A stretch of DNA of 64,000 nucleotides from Macrothele yani (GCA_039090855.1 CM076990.1:199459232-199523231), one strand, 5' to 3'. Shown: positions 10,765-23,562, numbered from the stretch's first letter. Notes: generated by a model not told the origin, from the sequence alone. Made by a program: numbers and translations.

Positions 10765-11455
10765 GAGTTACAAAAAAAAAGGGGGTTACAAATATATGTG
10801 TGCACCACAACTTTGCAAACTTTAAATGCCACTAATAAGTAATTTCATGTGCACATCTTGCAAATGCATATATGGTAAACGTTGCAATTTTAGTACCTCA
10901 TCTATTTAGCTAATTTTCATGTAAACAAAAGCTTTATTCTTCTATGAAAACAGCACATGGCACTACTGTCACTCTCAGCAGCTTAAGTTCTTGTTTGAAA
11001 GAGGAGAGAGAACGTTATATTTACTCACATAATTTCCTCCTCCACAGTTAATTTTCAAGATAAATTTGTTATGGGAGGGGAGATACATTAATTTATTTTG
11101 TTAAAGGGAAATATCATTGCATCATTTTGAAGAATACATTACAATACAAAGACAAAAGTTTTATTATGAGAGAATGATACAGTTTTCCATATTGTAAAAA
11201 CCGAAGTCAAGTTGCATATCATCAGTGCTGCACTTTAGGCCATATTCAGTGGTCTACAGAAGTGTTTCCCAACCTTTTTTCCACAAAGAACCCCCTCATA
11301 TCCCAATAACTTTTCATATGCTGAGGAACTCATCTATGAAAATGTTTACAGAAAATAAAAAGTCGATAGCAGGGATCACAATTAAATTGCTGCAGAACTA
11401 TTACCAAGAAAATTTATCTGTAAAGAGCTGCACACATGAATGCACCTATATACAG
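10765..11455. other. CSTF1 intron DNA, nothing recognised
   Basis: AT-rich intron sequence between the last CSTF1 exon and the LINE-A insertion. No additional exon or element end recognised. Confidence 0.4.
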
Positions 11456-11471
11456 TATGTATACATAAGTT

Positions 11472-12077
11472 GGGGGGGGGGGTTGGCCATAACTCACCAC
11501 GCTGGCCAAGCGGGTTGGTGAGTGTGGGATAGAATTTCCTCTAATCCCGATGGTATAGTTATACCGCTATGGGCGGTCGTCAGAGCCCCTTTAGTGGGAA
11601 CAGGATGCACCACGAGAAGGCGGGGTTGACATTTGTCAAGGAGAGGCTGTGATGTTACGCATCACCTGACCTTACCTTAACTAAAAGAGACATACAAAGG
11701 CTGCAGACAACTCAAAGCAGCATGGAGAGGTGCATACTTGGTGTAACCAGGAGAGATAAGAAGAGGAACTCGTGGATCCGAAAAATGACAAGAGTGGAAG
11801 ACATCATGATCAGAGTCAAATCCCTGAAATGGCAATGGGCTGGACATACTGCCAGAAGGACAGATCATCGATGGACAGCCGAAATTTTAGATTGGATTCC
11901 AAGGGACAGGAAAAGACCCAGAAGAAGACCACATGGGAGATGGGTGGATGAAATTCGAAAGTATGCAGGGGTGACATGGAGGAGACTGGCACAAGACAGA
12001 CCGCTGTGGAGGAAACTTGGGGAGACCTTCGTCCAGCAGTGGATTGATAATGGTTGACAATGATGATGATGATGATG
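11472..12077 (+). mobile_element. LINE-A short copy with inverted 5' segment (twin-priming type)
   Basis: Direct repeat ATACATAAGTT at 11461-11471 and 12078-12088. 11472-11674 is the reverse complement of the 5' end of the full LINE-A copy (43480-43677). 11675-12057 is the forward 3' coding end (WQWAGHTARRTDHRW to WIDNG stop), followed by the (GAT)n tail. The junction has CTTA/CCTTA microhomology. Target duplication, tail, internal deletion of about 2.6 kb and inverted 5' piece fit twin priming. Coding identity to the 21-kb copy is nearly complete, so insertion was recent. Confidence 0.85.
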
Positions 12078-12088
12078 ATACATAAGTT

Positions 12089-15000
12089 AGCTTATGTTGT
12101 GAAAAAAAAAAAAAAAAAAAAACAAGCATTTTGTCCTACTTCTCTCTCTCTCTCTTTTTTTTTTACAAATAACAAAATGCCAAATTGAAATAAAGCTTAC
12201 TTTCAGCAAGCCTTTCAAGCTTGTTTCCTCTTGCACAAATGTGTTCTGGCCGAATTTTTGAGGAACACTTGCAATTATTCCACAACAGATAGCAATTGGT
12301 CTCTCTCTTTGCTTGCCATGTATGAGAAAGCTTAATAGTGAACATTAAGGTATAAAACTTGGGTGAATATGTGACAAAAATGATAAAGTATCATTATAAT
12401 CAGAATATGTACCTACCTTCTGTTCATCATGTATGAAATATTTCAAGGTCCACAGTGGGTTTTTGTTAACATAAACCTTAATTACGAAAACCAATATGAA
12501 CATCAGACTGCAGGAGCACTACAATAACTGGAATCAGTAATTGAAAAAAACTGCTTTCGTCTATTATTTTAATAGCAAAAATCAAGCCCAACCTTACTCA
12601 GAAAAAGTTCATAGCACACAATATATATGCCATAGCTATTGAGAAAGCGTCACAAAAAAACAGTCTTAACAACACAATATACAAGTTTCTTATACCTAGA
12701 AACATGTATTAAGCCATTAATAACACAAACAAGAGGAATAAGATGAATACAGATGAACAGATAGCCACACAAATTTGAATTCGAAAAGCAAGGTGTTTAG
12801 AACTGATGGTGAAGGATCGAAATATGTTCACTCATCTTTCTGTTACAAATTTCATGATTAAAGGTGTATAAATATGTATCCTACATTTCTAAGGAAAATG
12901 CTGTACCAATCTTCTACCTTTAAATGATACAATAACATCTGGTGATAATGAATTTCTTAGAACAACATCATAAAAAATACAGCAAAGTTATCAACATACT
13001 GGAACTTTTCAAATAAAGTTCAATAAATTATTATATTTTAATCTAGTAGAATTCAAATAATTTTTCAGTTTTCTTTTAAGTTGAGTAATACTCACTTTTG
13101 AAAAACTACTTTCCAGACAACATATACTGATAATGTTCAGGAACTAAATGAAAGGCCTAAAACGGGTTGCTGATGAGAGTCCAGGCCGAGGGGAAGTTTG
13201 TGCTTAGTATTCATATTTTAATTCTTTGTTGTTAACTGTACATAATAAGTTAATTTAAAACAATCTTTGCCTATAAAACATAAGATTTAGATATGCTGTA
13301 GCTGATATATTAGCAAATTAATGATAACTTACAAAAAACCTTTTGTACAGGATATTTCTTGGAAAACTGTTTTGAACACGACTTTGATGTTAGTTATGTT
13401 AAGTGAAATTGCACATGGGTTTGAAATTTTGGTAAATACTTAAGTTTTAATTAAAATTTTGAGTTTTTATTTGTGTAGAAGTATTTTAATTGTGAATAGT
13501 TGTAAATGAGTGTGCTACTCGCTGCTGGAAGGACTGATGGCAGATATACATTCGGGAAGTAGTCTTTCAGAAGTGAGTATTACTCAACTTGAAAGAAGAC
13601 AAAGAAATTATAAAGCAAAAAGGTAACAAAGTGTTCATAATTGCAGATTATGTCAATAAGTCCACAATATAAGTCCACAATGAACTTTGAAATAATTTCA
13701 TATGCAATGAAGAGATGGTAGATATATTCACCATGTTGTTATTTTACGTGAAAGCTTGTTCATTTGGGGAAGAAATCGAAAACAAGAGTACAATGTACAC
13801 TGTTTTTGCAGAGATCACAGAATACTCTTTTCTTTTTGAAATCCAAAACACATCAGATGGCATTTCACTGAATTTTAACTTCAATTACACTGCAGTTCAA
13901 TCAGCTGATGTTCTTTCAGACTGAGTATAATTTGTAAAGCTGTTGATAACTTCACAAAATAAGTTCCTAACTAATTACTAATGACAAAGAAAGTTTTGAT
14001 TAATATTTTCTGCTGGTGATTAAAAATGACTGATAATTATATAATGGGACAGCTTTCTTATTATCCACCTAAGAAACACACGAGATCAACGAAGAAATAA
14101 AAGCTGAAATTTTTAACCAGATGAAAAATCAAAACACCTGGCGAGAAAGTTTGAACACAACAGCGCATTAACAAGATGAAATTGCTCCTGTAATTTATGT
14201 AAATATTAAACTGGAGCACACCACTGTATTCAAAATATAAAATTACTGAATTCAAAACAAAACAAAATAGTTTTAAAAGACACTGTTTCAAACAGTTTTT
14301 TCTTCTTGTTTTGTTATATTTGCAAGAATATCAGCTAAGTTTCCTCTTGTAAGCAAGCCTTGCTTTCTTCTCAGCAAGTTTCACAGCCATATTTGTCTTA
14401 CATTGACTTAGCATTACTTAAATTTTATTTCTGCTAATACCTTTCCTTTCCCATTTCTTTGTTACTTTTTATTCCTTCAGATGCCAATAATTTCATCCAT
14501 AATGCTGAAAAAGCTTTCAGCCTGAGGATGATGAATGCTGATATCAAATATTTCACTGTTTTAAATAAATGGTGTAACTCTGAGAATATGAGTAAGTACT
14601 GTTGAACATCATGCATCAATTCTTACAAATTTTTAAACTTTGTAGCTTCCGCTTTCAGGGACCCTCCACCCCTCTTTATCAAAGCCAAAATATGAACATT
14701 TATGGAAGGGAAATAACATTAAACAACATAGGAGAGTTGGAACATCAATTTTCGCTCTGTCAGACTTGTGTTTTCGGAAATTTTTCCAAAATTTTCAAGC
14801 TGAAATACAAATATTTATGGAATAAAATGATATCTAACAACAATACTGGGCAGAAGAAACATTGCGAGAGAAACAAAAGAAATACAAACACGAGAGAAAT
14901 TTTCACTCCGTGTTCCTTCAGTTTTTTTGTAGGTTTCAAAAGATAGAATTGAACCCCTCCCACTGCTACCAAATTTACCTGTTTTGTGAAGATGATACTA

Positions 15001-15953
15001 CAAAGTCTTTTGAGCTGATATTCGACACTTCAGAGACCCACTCGTTTTTCAAACAACTTTTTATTTGCATTTCTGTTGCAAAAGACTGCAAGATAATACG
15101 GTGTTAAAGTCTATGTACTATTGTATTTTATTTGGTGGTTTGTAGTACATATATTTTTCACGTATTTTGAAAGACAGTAATAAAGAATGATAGGTCTACA
15201 TCAGCCATTTGCAAATAACAGTCCAATGAATATTAACTTTCTGGAACAGAAAAAAAACACAAAATCTATTACAATCCACTGATCCCCCTTTGGAAGTAAC
15301 CTTATCACAGTAATGATGTTTACTTTTGATTCACACACATACATCCTATGATATATTAAGCACACAAACCAGTGCAAAAGGCATACACTGATCTAGTACT
15401 AGCTTTCAGATTGTAACAAACATACTTTAAATGTGATTATTGGTACAAAGATGCCATATTTTCACTGTTTCCACTGTTACCATAGTTTCAAAATTTTTTT
15501 TAACTGCATTGTCCTGGAGTAGGGATCGATCTGCACCTCACGATTTCTGTTCAAGTGTGTTACCGCTAACAGGGATGGGAGTGACTATGACCTCTTTCAG
15601 AGCAGTTTTTGGAGCAGGAAAATTGTTAATTTGGAGCAGAGAAAATGTTAGGAGCAGACAAATTGTAACTTTGATGAATTGGCTTTTGGAGCAGTTTCAA
15701 CACAAAGGTACATGTATATGACATTTTAAGACCTCTTTATAAATTGGAATATTACCATAGATATTTGTATTTCACAATTGGGGGTAGTGAAAGCTAATGG
15801 AGAGAAAAAAAAATTGTTTCATGTCTGGTTCACATAGCATTAATTTTGGAAAATGTCCACACTGAGTTAAAACTCTACATCTTGTTTTTGTAATAGTTAA
15901 ACACAAATTTTTATATGTACTTCAACAAAACAAGGGAAAAATGAAAAGATGAA
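12089..15953. other. Long CSTF1 intron segment; mostly unannotatable
   Basis: Low-complexity TC and A runs at 12105-12160. Apart from the TIR-bounded element at 13071-13600, I find no exon or coding relic. Around 14680-14900 there are two loose copies of a ~130-bp unit (shared ATTTATGGAA and AACAACA words). Confidence 0.4.
13071..13600. mobile_element. Putative non-autonomous DNA transposon (MITE) with ~45-bp TIRs
   Basis: Left end 13071-13114 and right end about 13553-13600 are imperfect inverted repeats sharing AAGTTGAGTAATACTCACTT. There is no coding potential between them. I could not define a target duplication, so the superfamily is unknown. Confidence 0.55.
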
Positions 15954-15967
15954 TAAAGAAGTCCATT

Positions 15968-16167
15968 GATAATGAGGAACAGTACACCAATTATGTACAA
16001 AATAGTAACACTATGCTAGTGATCAGATTTATTGGCGTAGGAAATAAACACATAAGCGTTTCCAAGCTTTCGCACATCAACCAGATGGCTTTTTCAAGCT
16101 TGGAAACGCTTATGTGTCTATTTCCTACACCCATAAATCAGATCACTAGTATAGTGTTACTATTTCG
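15968..16167. mobile_element. PLE-end palindrome F (~200 bp) with 14-bp TSD
   Basis: Direct repeat TAAAGAAGTCCATT at 15954-15967 and 16168-16181. Inside, two ~65-bp arms (16000-16078 and about 16095-16165) are inverted copies sharing GGAAACGCTTATGTGT. The centre, read on the minus strand, has GGTTGATGTGCGAAAGC, which resembles Penelope-type element ends. A related sequence lies at 61325-61404. I read it as a minimal, coding-free PLE insertion made almost only of two inverted 3' ends. Confidence 0.6.
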
Positions 16168-16181
16168 TAAAGAAGTCCATT

Positions 16182-17380
16182 ATATATAACTTAGTAGATT
16201 TCCAAACACTCCATCCAAACAAGTCAGCAAGAAAATTTTATTCTTTTGGATACCTACACAGAATTTCACTTTTTTCTTGCAGCTCTTTGTCTTTTTCTTT
16301 TTTTTTCTTCCCCACCACCCAATCACATGCCAGGATATTGGATATTATTTTTGGTTTTTGATTTCTTAAGAAGTGCCTAGCAACTCTCAATGTTCATAAT
16401 TTTTTTCTTTTCAAACCTACACTAATGTTTTTTTCTGCTTTATTTAACATTATCAGAGACACAGACCTGCTTCTGAAGTTGAGATTCACCAACAGGAATC
16501 CTGCTTAATTCTTAAGTGTGTCTAAGTAACATAGTGTAATAGCAAACCTAGTCCTTTATGCAATATTGAAAGCAGATTAGCTAAACATAAAAAACACATA
16601 TCCAGACACTACTTAGATCTCTCTATTTTATATAACACAGTCTTTTATGAATCAATGTAAATAATTTGTTGTGGGTGGCAGTAAGTTCGCACTTTGTAAG
16701 AAAAACTAGAGTTTCAAAATCACTAAAGCTGAAGACAGAGCTTAAAATCTCCCAGTTAACATATTTTTATAATTGAATACTTGATTTCTACAATTGGAGC
16801 ATGTGTCTATGCAGTTAAACTTCAGCATGTGGCAGCAAAAACATGACTCATGTTAAAACCATTCTCAAATCACCAAAAAGAAAGATACCTTTAGCAGTAA
16901 ATCCCACAATGAAATGTTTAATATACAAGAAAAAGGTAAAAAATATATTTGAAAAGCTGCCGACCTTTTGAGAATCTAGTAGTAATAATATGAAACCAAA
17001 AGGTGAACACAGGTGATGCCATATGGTGTATCAAAGTTATAGACTACACTTACTACAGCATAAACAAAAATGAGTGCATTATCCATGCATAAAACAGCTT
17101 TCTGTTGAAAAAACTGAATATGAATTAATAAATTGGGCAGGCAGACAAGTGTATGCACCTGCACGCACACAGTTTCCTTATACTTAAAAAACAAAACAAA
17201 TTAACTGTGTGTAAATGAAGAACTTGTGCACATGGTAAATTTCCTTATACATAAATAAAGTTGAAAAAATGGAAATGTCTGGTAGTTACCCAGGTAACTG
17301 CCACATTACTTCAGCAGTTTTACATCAAGTATTTACTCTCTTGTTGTTTGTTTTGCATTATCTAAATATTGCTCTTAAAA
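16182..17380. other. CSTF1 intron DNA, nothing recognised
   Basis: AT-rich, without a coding relic or RNA gene that I can support. Confidence 0.4.
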
Positions 17381-17384
17381 TTTT

Positions 17385-17804
17385 TTGATTGTAGCACACC
17401 TCTGCAGAAGAAAATGTCTTCATTTTTTCAACAAGGAGTTGTCCTTTTGGCCAACCATGAGCACAATTCTATGTGATTTTTTCTATGCTAAGAATTCTCT
17501 CTGTAGGTGCACTGCTGTGTGGAACAGCACAGCAAACATTATTTTGAGCAAAGCAGTACATTTCTGATTACCTGAAGCATCCGGATTTTGAAATCTCATT
17601 CCACACAATATCCATTCTGGAACATGAGCTTTCAAATTGATATGCTGTAAATTCTCCATCTAACTTGTTCACTTCTTCAGAAGGCAGAAGACAGAGAAAC
17701 ACCACCATAAACTCTACTGATGCATAGGAAACATCTTGTTGGAGTGAAACATTAGCACCTCTGCAGGCTTTAAAATTTTGCTCTTTATTGGATACATTTA
17801 TCAT
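17385..17804 (-). pseudogene. hAT-like transposase C-terminal relic
   Basis: The minus strand from 17804 reads RGANVSLQQDVSYASVEFM, then EEVNKLDGEFTAYQFESS and MDIVWNEISK. After a frame change it continues AVPHSSAPTERILSI, the counterpart of the hATC dimerisation motif (PHSNAxxERxFS). Stops occur throughout. A possible middle part of the same element is at 21830-21630, on the far side of LINE-A copy 1. Confidence 0.5.
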
Positions 17805-18144
17805 CTGATATTTCTTAATGTATCTGTTTCACACGTTAAGTTGCTATGAAAGTTTGACTGGTCAATATATAACGTTCGACGGTGAAAATTTATGTGTCAT
17901 CTTAACCTCTATAGATAGAAATTACGAACTCAGCATATTTATGCTCATCTCTTCAAATCTACTTCACCTTCCACTTGTCATGTCAGTAGAATTTTCAGTT
18001 ATTCTGGTTCTTTGTCTTTCACAAAAAGATTAATGTGGTTAGGCCCATTGTTTCAAGTCTGTTCTACCATCTGTCTATACTTGTAGAGCCCTTTGTACAT
18101 ACATGAATATCAGTACGTGCAAAGTTCCGTCGTCATTCACAAAA

Positions 18145-18177
18145 TCATATAGATGAACAATAAGTTCATCTATATGA
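18145..18177. repeat. Perfect 14-bp hairpin at the LINE-A target site
   Basis: TCATATAGATGAAC (18145-18158) and its exact inverse (18164-18177) around a 5-nt loop. The right arm overlaps the LINE-A target duplication (18172-18183). Confidence 0.85.
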
Positions 18178-18334
18178 TGAAATGACTCCATAATGACTCC
18201 AAAATGACTCCACAACTTAAATCTTGGCCCTCAGTCTCCGGCAGCTGGAATGTACCTGGCCAAGGCAGCGGCCAGTGCGACATGAAGGCAGAGGGTGCTA
18301 AGAATCCCGGAGGACCGGACTAGGCTGCCATCTG

Positions 18335-18994
18335 ATGCTGACCTTGGCAACGTACAATGGACGCTCCCTATCTTCTGATTCAAGGCTTCTTGAATTGGAA
18401 GAGGAACTACAAAGGATCAAGTGGGACATCGTGGGGCTAAGTGAGGTAAGGAGAAAAGGAGAAGATCTCATCGAACTGAAAAGTGGACATCTCTTCTACT
18501 ATCGTGGGACAGATACTGGCAGAACTAGTGGTGTTGGATTTATAATAAACAAGAAACTGAAGGATAAAGTGGTAGAAGTTGAAAGTTCCTCTGACAGAGC
18601 TGCACGACTCGTTATCCAACTATCGAGAAGATACCAGGCTCAGATTATTCAAACTTATGCACCCACCACAAGTCATCCTGAAGAAGAAATTGAAGAATTT
18701 TATGAGGAAATTTGTCATCTAAATAATAAAGGTAAGCAGCACTTGAAAATAATTATGGGAGATTTCAATGCAAAAATAGGGCAACGGCAACAGAATGAAA
18801 CTTCAGTAGGTAAATTCGGTCACGGCAACAGAAACCAGCGTGGAAATACTCTCGTTGAGTTTGCAGAGGCAGAAGGGTTTTTCATCTTGAACTCCTTCTT
18901 CAAGAAAAAGCCACACAGGAAATGGACATGGAGACATCCAAATGGGACGACAAGTGAAATTGATTTTATTATGTGTAACAAAAATTCGTCATAG
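18335..18994 (+). pseudogene. LINE-A endonuclease domain (copy 1)
   Basis: About 219 residues starting MLTLATYNGRSLSS. Exonuclease-endonuclease-phosphatase fold motifs in order: TYNGRS (metal-binding Asn), GLSEVRRKG (catalytic Glu), IQTYAPT, MGDFNAKIG (Asp/Asn pair), SEIDFIMCN. The frame breaks at about 18983 by loss of one A in an A-run relative to copy 2. The missing GSDHRLVRCK motif (catalytic His) follows in the next frame from 19006. The domain nicks target DNA to prime reverse transcription. Confidence 0.9.
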
Positions 18995-19005
18995 AAGACT
19001 GCAGT

Positions 19006-21161
19006 GTGCTAAACAAGTTCAACACAGGTAGTGACCATAGATTGGTGAGATGTAAGATGCACCTCAACACTAAACTTGAACGTGGCAAGCTCATAAGACA
19101 AACAAAATCTATTGACATAACCAACCTTAAAAAACACCATAATACCTTCAAGTTGGAACTGAAGAACAGGTTCTCTGCTTTAGAAGGCCTAACATCGGAA
19201 GAAGTGGACATCTCTGAAGTTAACAGAAAAGTAACCAAAGCTCTTATGGAAACAGCAACAAAATTAGCTGGTTCTAAGAACAAGTTGCATGTAAATAAAT
19301 TATCAGGAAAAACGAAAATGTTGATGCAAAAAAGAAGAGAGATGAGGACAATTAAAGAAGATGTGACTTCCAAAGTGGAATATATAGAGCTATGCAAGAC
19401 AGTACGAAAAAGTATCACTGAAGACGTAAGAAAATTCAACTGTGAACTAGTGAGGAAAGCAATTGAAAACAACCAAAGCCTAAAGATAGCAAAGGGACAT
19501 CTCAGTAAGGGAAGAAAACAGATTATGGCACTGAGAAAAGAAGATGGTTCTGTAACAAGAAATAGAGGCGAAATTTTGACAAGAATGAAAGATTTCTACT
19601 CCAAATTATATGAAAGGGATGATACATGCACTCCAGACATCATGAAAGATACCAGTACCAGAGTTCTTCCAGTCCTTCCAGCAGAAGTCGCACATGCAAT
19701 CAAGAACATGAAGCGGGAAAAGCTCCAGGAGAAGATGGAATTACTGTAGACATCATACAAGAAGCAAGTGGAGAAATCGAAACAGTACTCGCCCAAATTT
19801 TCACTCGATGCCTTAATGAAGGAAAGATTCCTGAGGATTGGAACACCGCTACAATGATCCTGCTACATAAGAAAGGTGACATTGAGGATCTCGGAAACTA
19901 CAGACCTATCAGCCTCCTAGCAGTAGTTTATAAAATCTTCACTAAAGTTCTTTCACACCGCTTGAAGGTAACACTGGACATGGCTCAACCGAGAGAACAA
20001 GCTGGATTCAGGAGTGGCTACAGCACAATAGATCATATCCATGTGCTGAGAGAACTAATTGAAAGAGCGAGGGAATATGAACTTCCATTGTGCATGGCTT
20101 TTATCGATTATGAAAAAGCCTTTGATTCGGTGAAACCATCAGCAGTTACAATGGCTCTGAAAACCTGCGGTATTGAAGATGCATACATTAATATTATTAA
20201 TAACATCTATGAAAATGCAAGTGCAAAGATTAGGCTGTTTGAAAATACAACACACATAAAAATTGGAAAGGGAGTGAGACAAGGTGACACCATATCTCCG
20301 AAGCTCTTTAATGCTACATTGGAGGGTGTTTTTCAGTCACTGAGCTGGGAAAACAAGGGGATAAAGATTAATGGAGATTATCTAACCCACCTTCGTTTTG
20401 CTGATGACGTAGTCATTTTTGCAACTAGCCCATCAGAGCTGCAGAGTATGATCCAGGAACTTGCTGACAAGAGTAAAGAAGTGGGATTAAAAATGAACTT
20501 TCAGAAGACAAAAGTGATGTTCAATGCTTTTACAAGAAATGAAGATTTATCGATTGATGGAGAAAAGCTAGAGATAACAGACACGTACGTTTATCTTGGA
20601 CAGCATATATCAAGTGAGGGTCACATTGATGGAGAAATTAATCGGCGTACAAAACTTGCCTGGAGAGCTTTTGGAAGAAACAGCATAATTTTCAAGAGCA
20701 ATATGCCATTATGTCTTAAAAGAAAAGTGTTTGATCAATGCATCCTTCCAGTGCTTACGTATGGTGCAGAGACGTGGACCTTAACTAAAAGAGACATACA
20801 AAGGCTGCAGACAACTCAAAGCAGCATGGAGAGGTGCATACTTGGTGTAACCAGGAGAGATAAGAAGAGGAACTCGTGGATCCGAAAAATGACAAGAGTG
20901 GAAGACATCATGATCAGAGTTAAATCCCTGAAATGGCAATGGGCTGGACATACTGCCAGAAGGACAGATCATCGATGGACAGCCGAAATTTTAGATTGGA
21001 TTCCAAGGGACAGGAAAAGACCCAGAAGAAGACCACATGGGAGATGGGTGGATGAAATTCGAAAGTATGCAGGGGTGACATGGAGGAGACTGGCACAAGA
21101 CAGACCGTTGTGGAGGAAACTTGGGGAGACCTTCGTCCAGCAGTGGATTGATAATGGTTGA
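19006..21161 (+). pseudogene. LINE-A reverse transcriptase region (copy 1)
   Basis: Two frames, 19006-19749 and 19626-21161, joined by a one-G deletion near 19714 (GGG here, GGGG in copy 2). RT landmarks: NYRPISLLAVVYKIF, FIDYEKAFDSV (catalytic Asp), GVRQGDTISPKLFNA, LRFADDVVIFA (the FADD box) and MNFQKTKVM. After these come a thumb/C-terminal domain with LKWQWAGHTARRTDHRW and an Arg-rich KRPRRRPHGRW segment. It ends at WIDNG with a stop at 21161. Catalytic residues are intact; only homopolymer indels break the frame. Confidence 0.92.
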
Positions 21162-21629
21162 CAATGATGATGATGATGATATGATGAAATAGGACTATAA
21201 TGAAATGGAAGGATTCAAACACAAAGAAAAAAACGATTTCGAATTTGACTTAAAACACTTACCAAAGTTAAAACCACAATCAAACCTAACAAAGTCATCA
21301 CCTTAAAACGTGTGAAAAAACAAAGGATTGCCACAACACCGTCGCCGCCTTATCACCTCTTCGACATTCTTAACGCGTTTCGGCTCGCATACTTCACGGC
21401 CATTCTCAAGGTTGCAGGCAATGTTAACTCTGAGCTGAACACTAAGGTCTATCTCATCGTTCCGTTAATGCAAACCTTACTTCGTCAGTTATCTTGTATG
21501 TTATGTATGTTGGAGGTGCCAAGATCCATGATGTGAATTTTGAAGTTTATGTACAGTATTCACAAACATGCTGTGCAAATTTCTGATATCCGAATAGAAA
21601 TAATTTAACTGGGCATTTGTGAAATCACA

Positions 21630-21830
21630 TTATTTTGTGTAAGATGTTGCTTGAGCTTCAATAGCAAGATTGCAGTCATCTTTCCAGTATTTTCTTTTTC
21701 TGAAATCAATGTCTAATATTGTTAACATGCCTTCATATATAGCTGAAGGTTTTACAAACCTTACTAACAAATCAGTCAAAAGAGTCACTAGTTTCTTGTT
21801 AAATCTAGACATATAGAAGGTGCTTCCCAT
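21630..21830 (-). pseudogene. Possible hAT-like transposase middle fragment
   Basis: 66 codons without a stop on the minus strand (…NKKLVTLLTDLLVRFVKPSA…), resembling the helical insertion region of hAT transposases. It is on the same strand as the C-terminal relic at 17.4-17.8 kb and in the right order if LINE-A copy 1 inserted between them. Recognition is weak. Confidence 0.3.
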
Positions 21831-22097
21831 TGAAGAAATACACTGACAAAAGTAAATACAGCAAGGTAATTGCTAAGAAACAAATAATACTGTTTACATA
21901 TGGGATCTTATATTTGTGATCTGATGAATGCTGTACTTTAATTTTCAACACAAAAACAAAAGACCAGCTCCAAAGCTTTCCATTGCTCAAGCACTCCACA
22001 GAATCAAGTAGTGACAGCCAACAAATTATTGTTTCTTTTCTTTCTTTCTTTCTTTTTTTTTCTTTTTTTTTCAGATTTTGTGCCACAAACTTTCATA

Positions 22098-22479
22098 TAT
22101 TATTGAACCATATGTAGCACGTTACAAACTTGGTGAAACACGTGCTCTCGCCCTGAGAGAAGCCTAATTTATGTAACAAGTCTTTATTAGTTAAAATATT
22201 TACAAACTAAAACATTTATCAAAAAACTAACCGCGCTTCCCAACCCGATGAATTTTTTTTTTCCCCTAAAAGTGGTGTAATTTTTAATTATCGGATATGT
22301 TTTATGAATGTTTCTGGGGGTATGTATTTAATTGAGAGTTATAAATTAATATTTTAACCAAATGTTTTAGTTTGTAAATATTTTAACTAACAAAGACTTG
22401 TTACGTAAATTAGGCTTCTCTCGGGGCGGAAGCACATGTTTCACCGAGTTTGTAACGTGCTACATATGGTTCAATAATA
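22098..22479. mobile_element. Foldback MITE with 120-bp inverted arms
   Basis: Arms 22098-22217 and 22361-22479 match as inverted repeats with only a handful of differences (outer end TATTATTGAACCATATGTAG, inner end AACTAAAACATTT). They enclose a 143-bp AT-rich centre with no coding potential. No clear target duplication was found. Confidence 0.75.
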
Positions 22480-23540
22480 GGTATGTGATAACCTTTATTA
22501 TTTCATTAGTTGAAATCGGAAGGTTTTTTTTACCATTTAGCACTTTTCCGTAAAAATAATAAAACTGCACTAAAAATGGTTCAACATTTATTGTTTTTAA
22601 GTCCCGATGTTGCTTTTTCTGCAGCAGAGTGAATCAAGTGGCACATACAGCTCTAGACAACTATTGCTGGCTGTACTTCACTAAAAAGGCAACTACACCT
22701 TTTAAATATCATATGGAAAAGACTATTTTTCCATGGAATATTCGTTTTTTTTCAAATTCTATACTCATCAACGTAAATATGTCTTCTTTGTGTATCAGTA
22801 CATTCTAATACGGAAAGTAATACAGTACCAACCTTACCTTCAACTTCAGTGAAATATGACAGTGAGTGAGATACAGCTTTGTACCACTAGAATGGCATAG
22901 TGTCATCTACAGATAAAGAAAATTGCCTTTTTTGAAGAACATTAACATTTTCTTTTTGTGTGGTCAGCCATATTTAGTACACCTACAGTCATTTTGGTTT
23001 TTGCACAGCCATATATTTTAGCTATTTTTGAGTCTGGAAATATGACATGAAATAGTGGTCCTGCATGATCAGTAATTGCAATAGGTATGTTATGGATGCT
23101 CCAAAACCAAAGAAGCAAAAAGTACCTCCACATTTGTCACATCATACTCAGCACTTTCTTCAACGAAACTGGAAAGCAGTTTTGATGCAACTTTTAATCT
23201 TCCATACTAACCTTTCTTCTTTTTTTCTTTTTTCTTTTTTAAGTAATATGCCAATAACAATCACTGCAGCCACCATGTGTGATTAAAAAATCACATGAAC
23301 AGATGCCACAAAAGACATGTCCCCCTAAACTTTTTTCTAAATAAGATGCTTAGAAGACCTTGCATCTTCTAAAAAATATGCAACAAGCAGGATTGTATGT
23401 TTTGATACATTTAGCATAACAAATAATTTAAAAAGTTACAAGGCAAATTCATAAGTAGTACCTCTCCAACTGGTTACAAAAAAAAGGAAACAAAAGAGAA
23501 AAAACAAACATGAAAGAAAGAAAAGCAGTAGCATATCATA
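22480..23540. other. CSTF1 intron DNA, nothing recognised
   Basis: AT-rich sequence with T- and A-runs. No exon or element termini found. Confidence 0.4.
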
Positions 23541-23562
23541 TTTCATTCAAAGGAATACAGAC

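Larger units (their letters stand above)
18184..21178 (+). mobile_element. LINE-A copy 1, near full-length RTE-like non-LTR retrotransposon
   Basis: Direct repeat ATATGATGAAAT at 18172-18183 and 21179-21190; 3' end with a (GAT)n tail. It carries an apurinic-like endonuclease domain and a reverse transcriptase in what was one long frame. It lacks about 200 bases of 5' leader present in copy 2. The tail type, the single-ORF layout and the C-terminal WQWAGHTARR segment suit the RTE-like group, annotated in many arthropod genomes as endonuclease-reverse transcriptase or 'craniofacial development protein 2-like'. Confidence 0.9.

Noticed and set aside
13715..13924. Small plus-strand protein of 69 codons
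   Set aside because: AT-rich intron sequence, no recognisable domain, no conserved splice or promoter context; expected by chance.
14434..15107. Cluster of short frames on both strands
   Set aside because: Overlapping frames of under 115 codons in AT-rich repeats; no family similarity recognised.
15500..15720. tRNA-derived SINE around GTCCTGGAGTAGGGATCGAT
   Set aside because: Only one loosely tRNA-like half, no box pair, no tail and no target duplication found.
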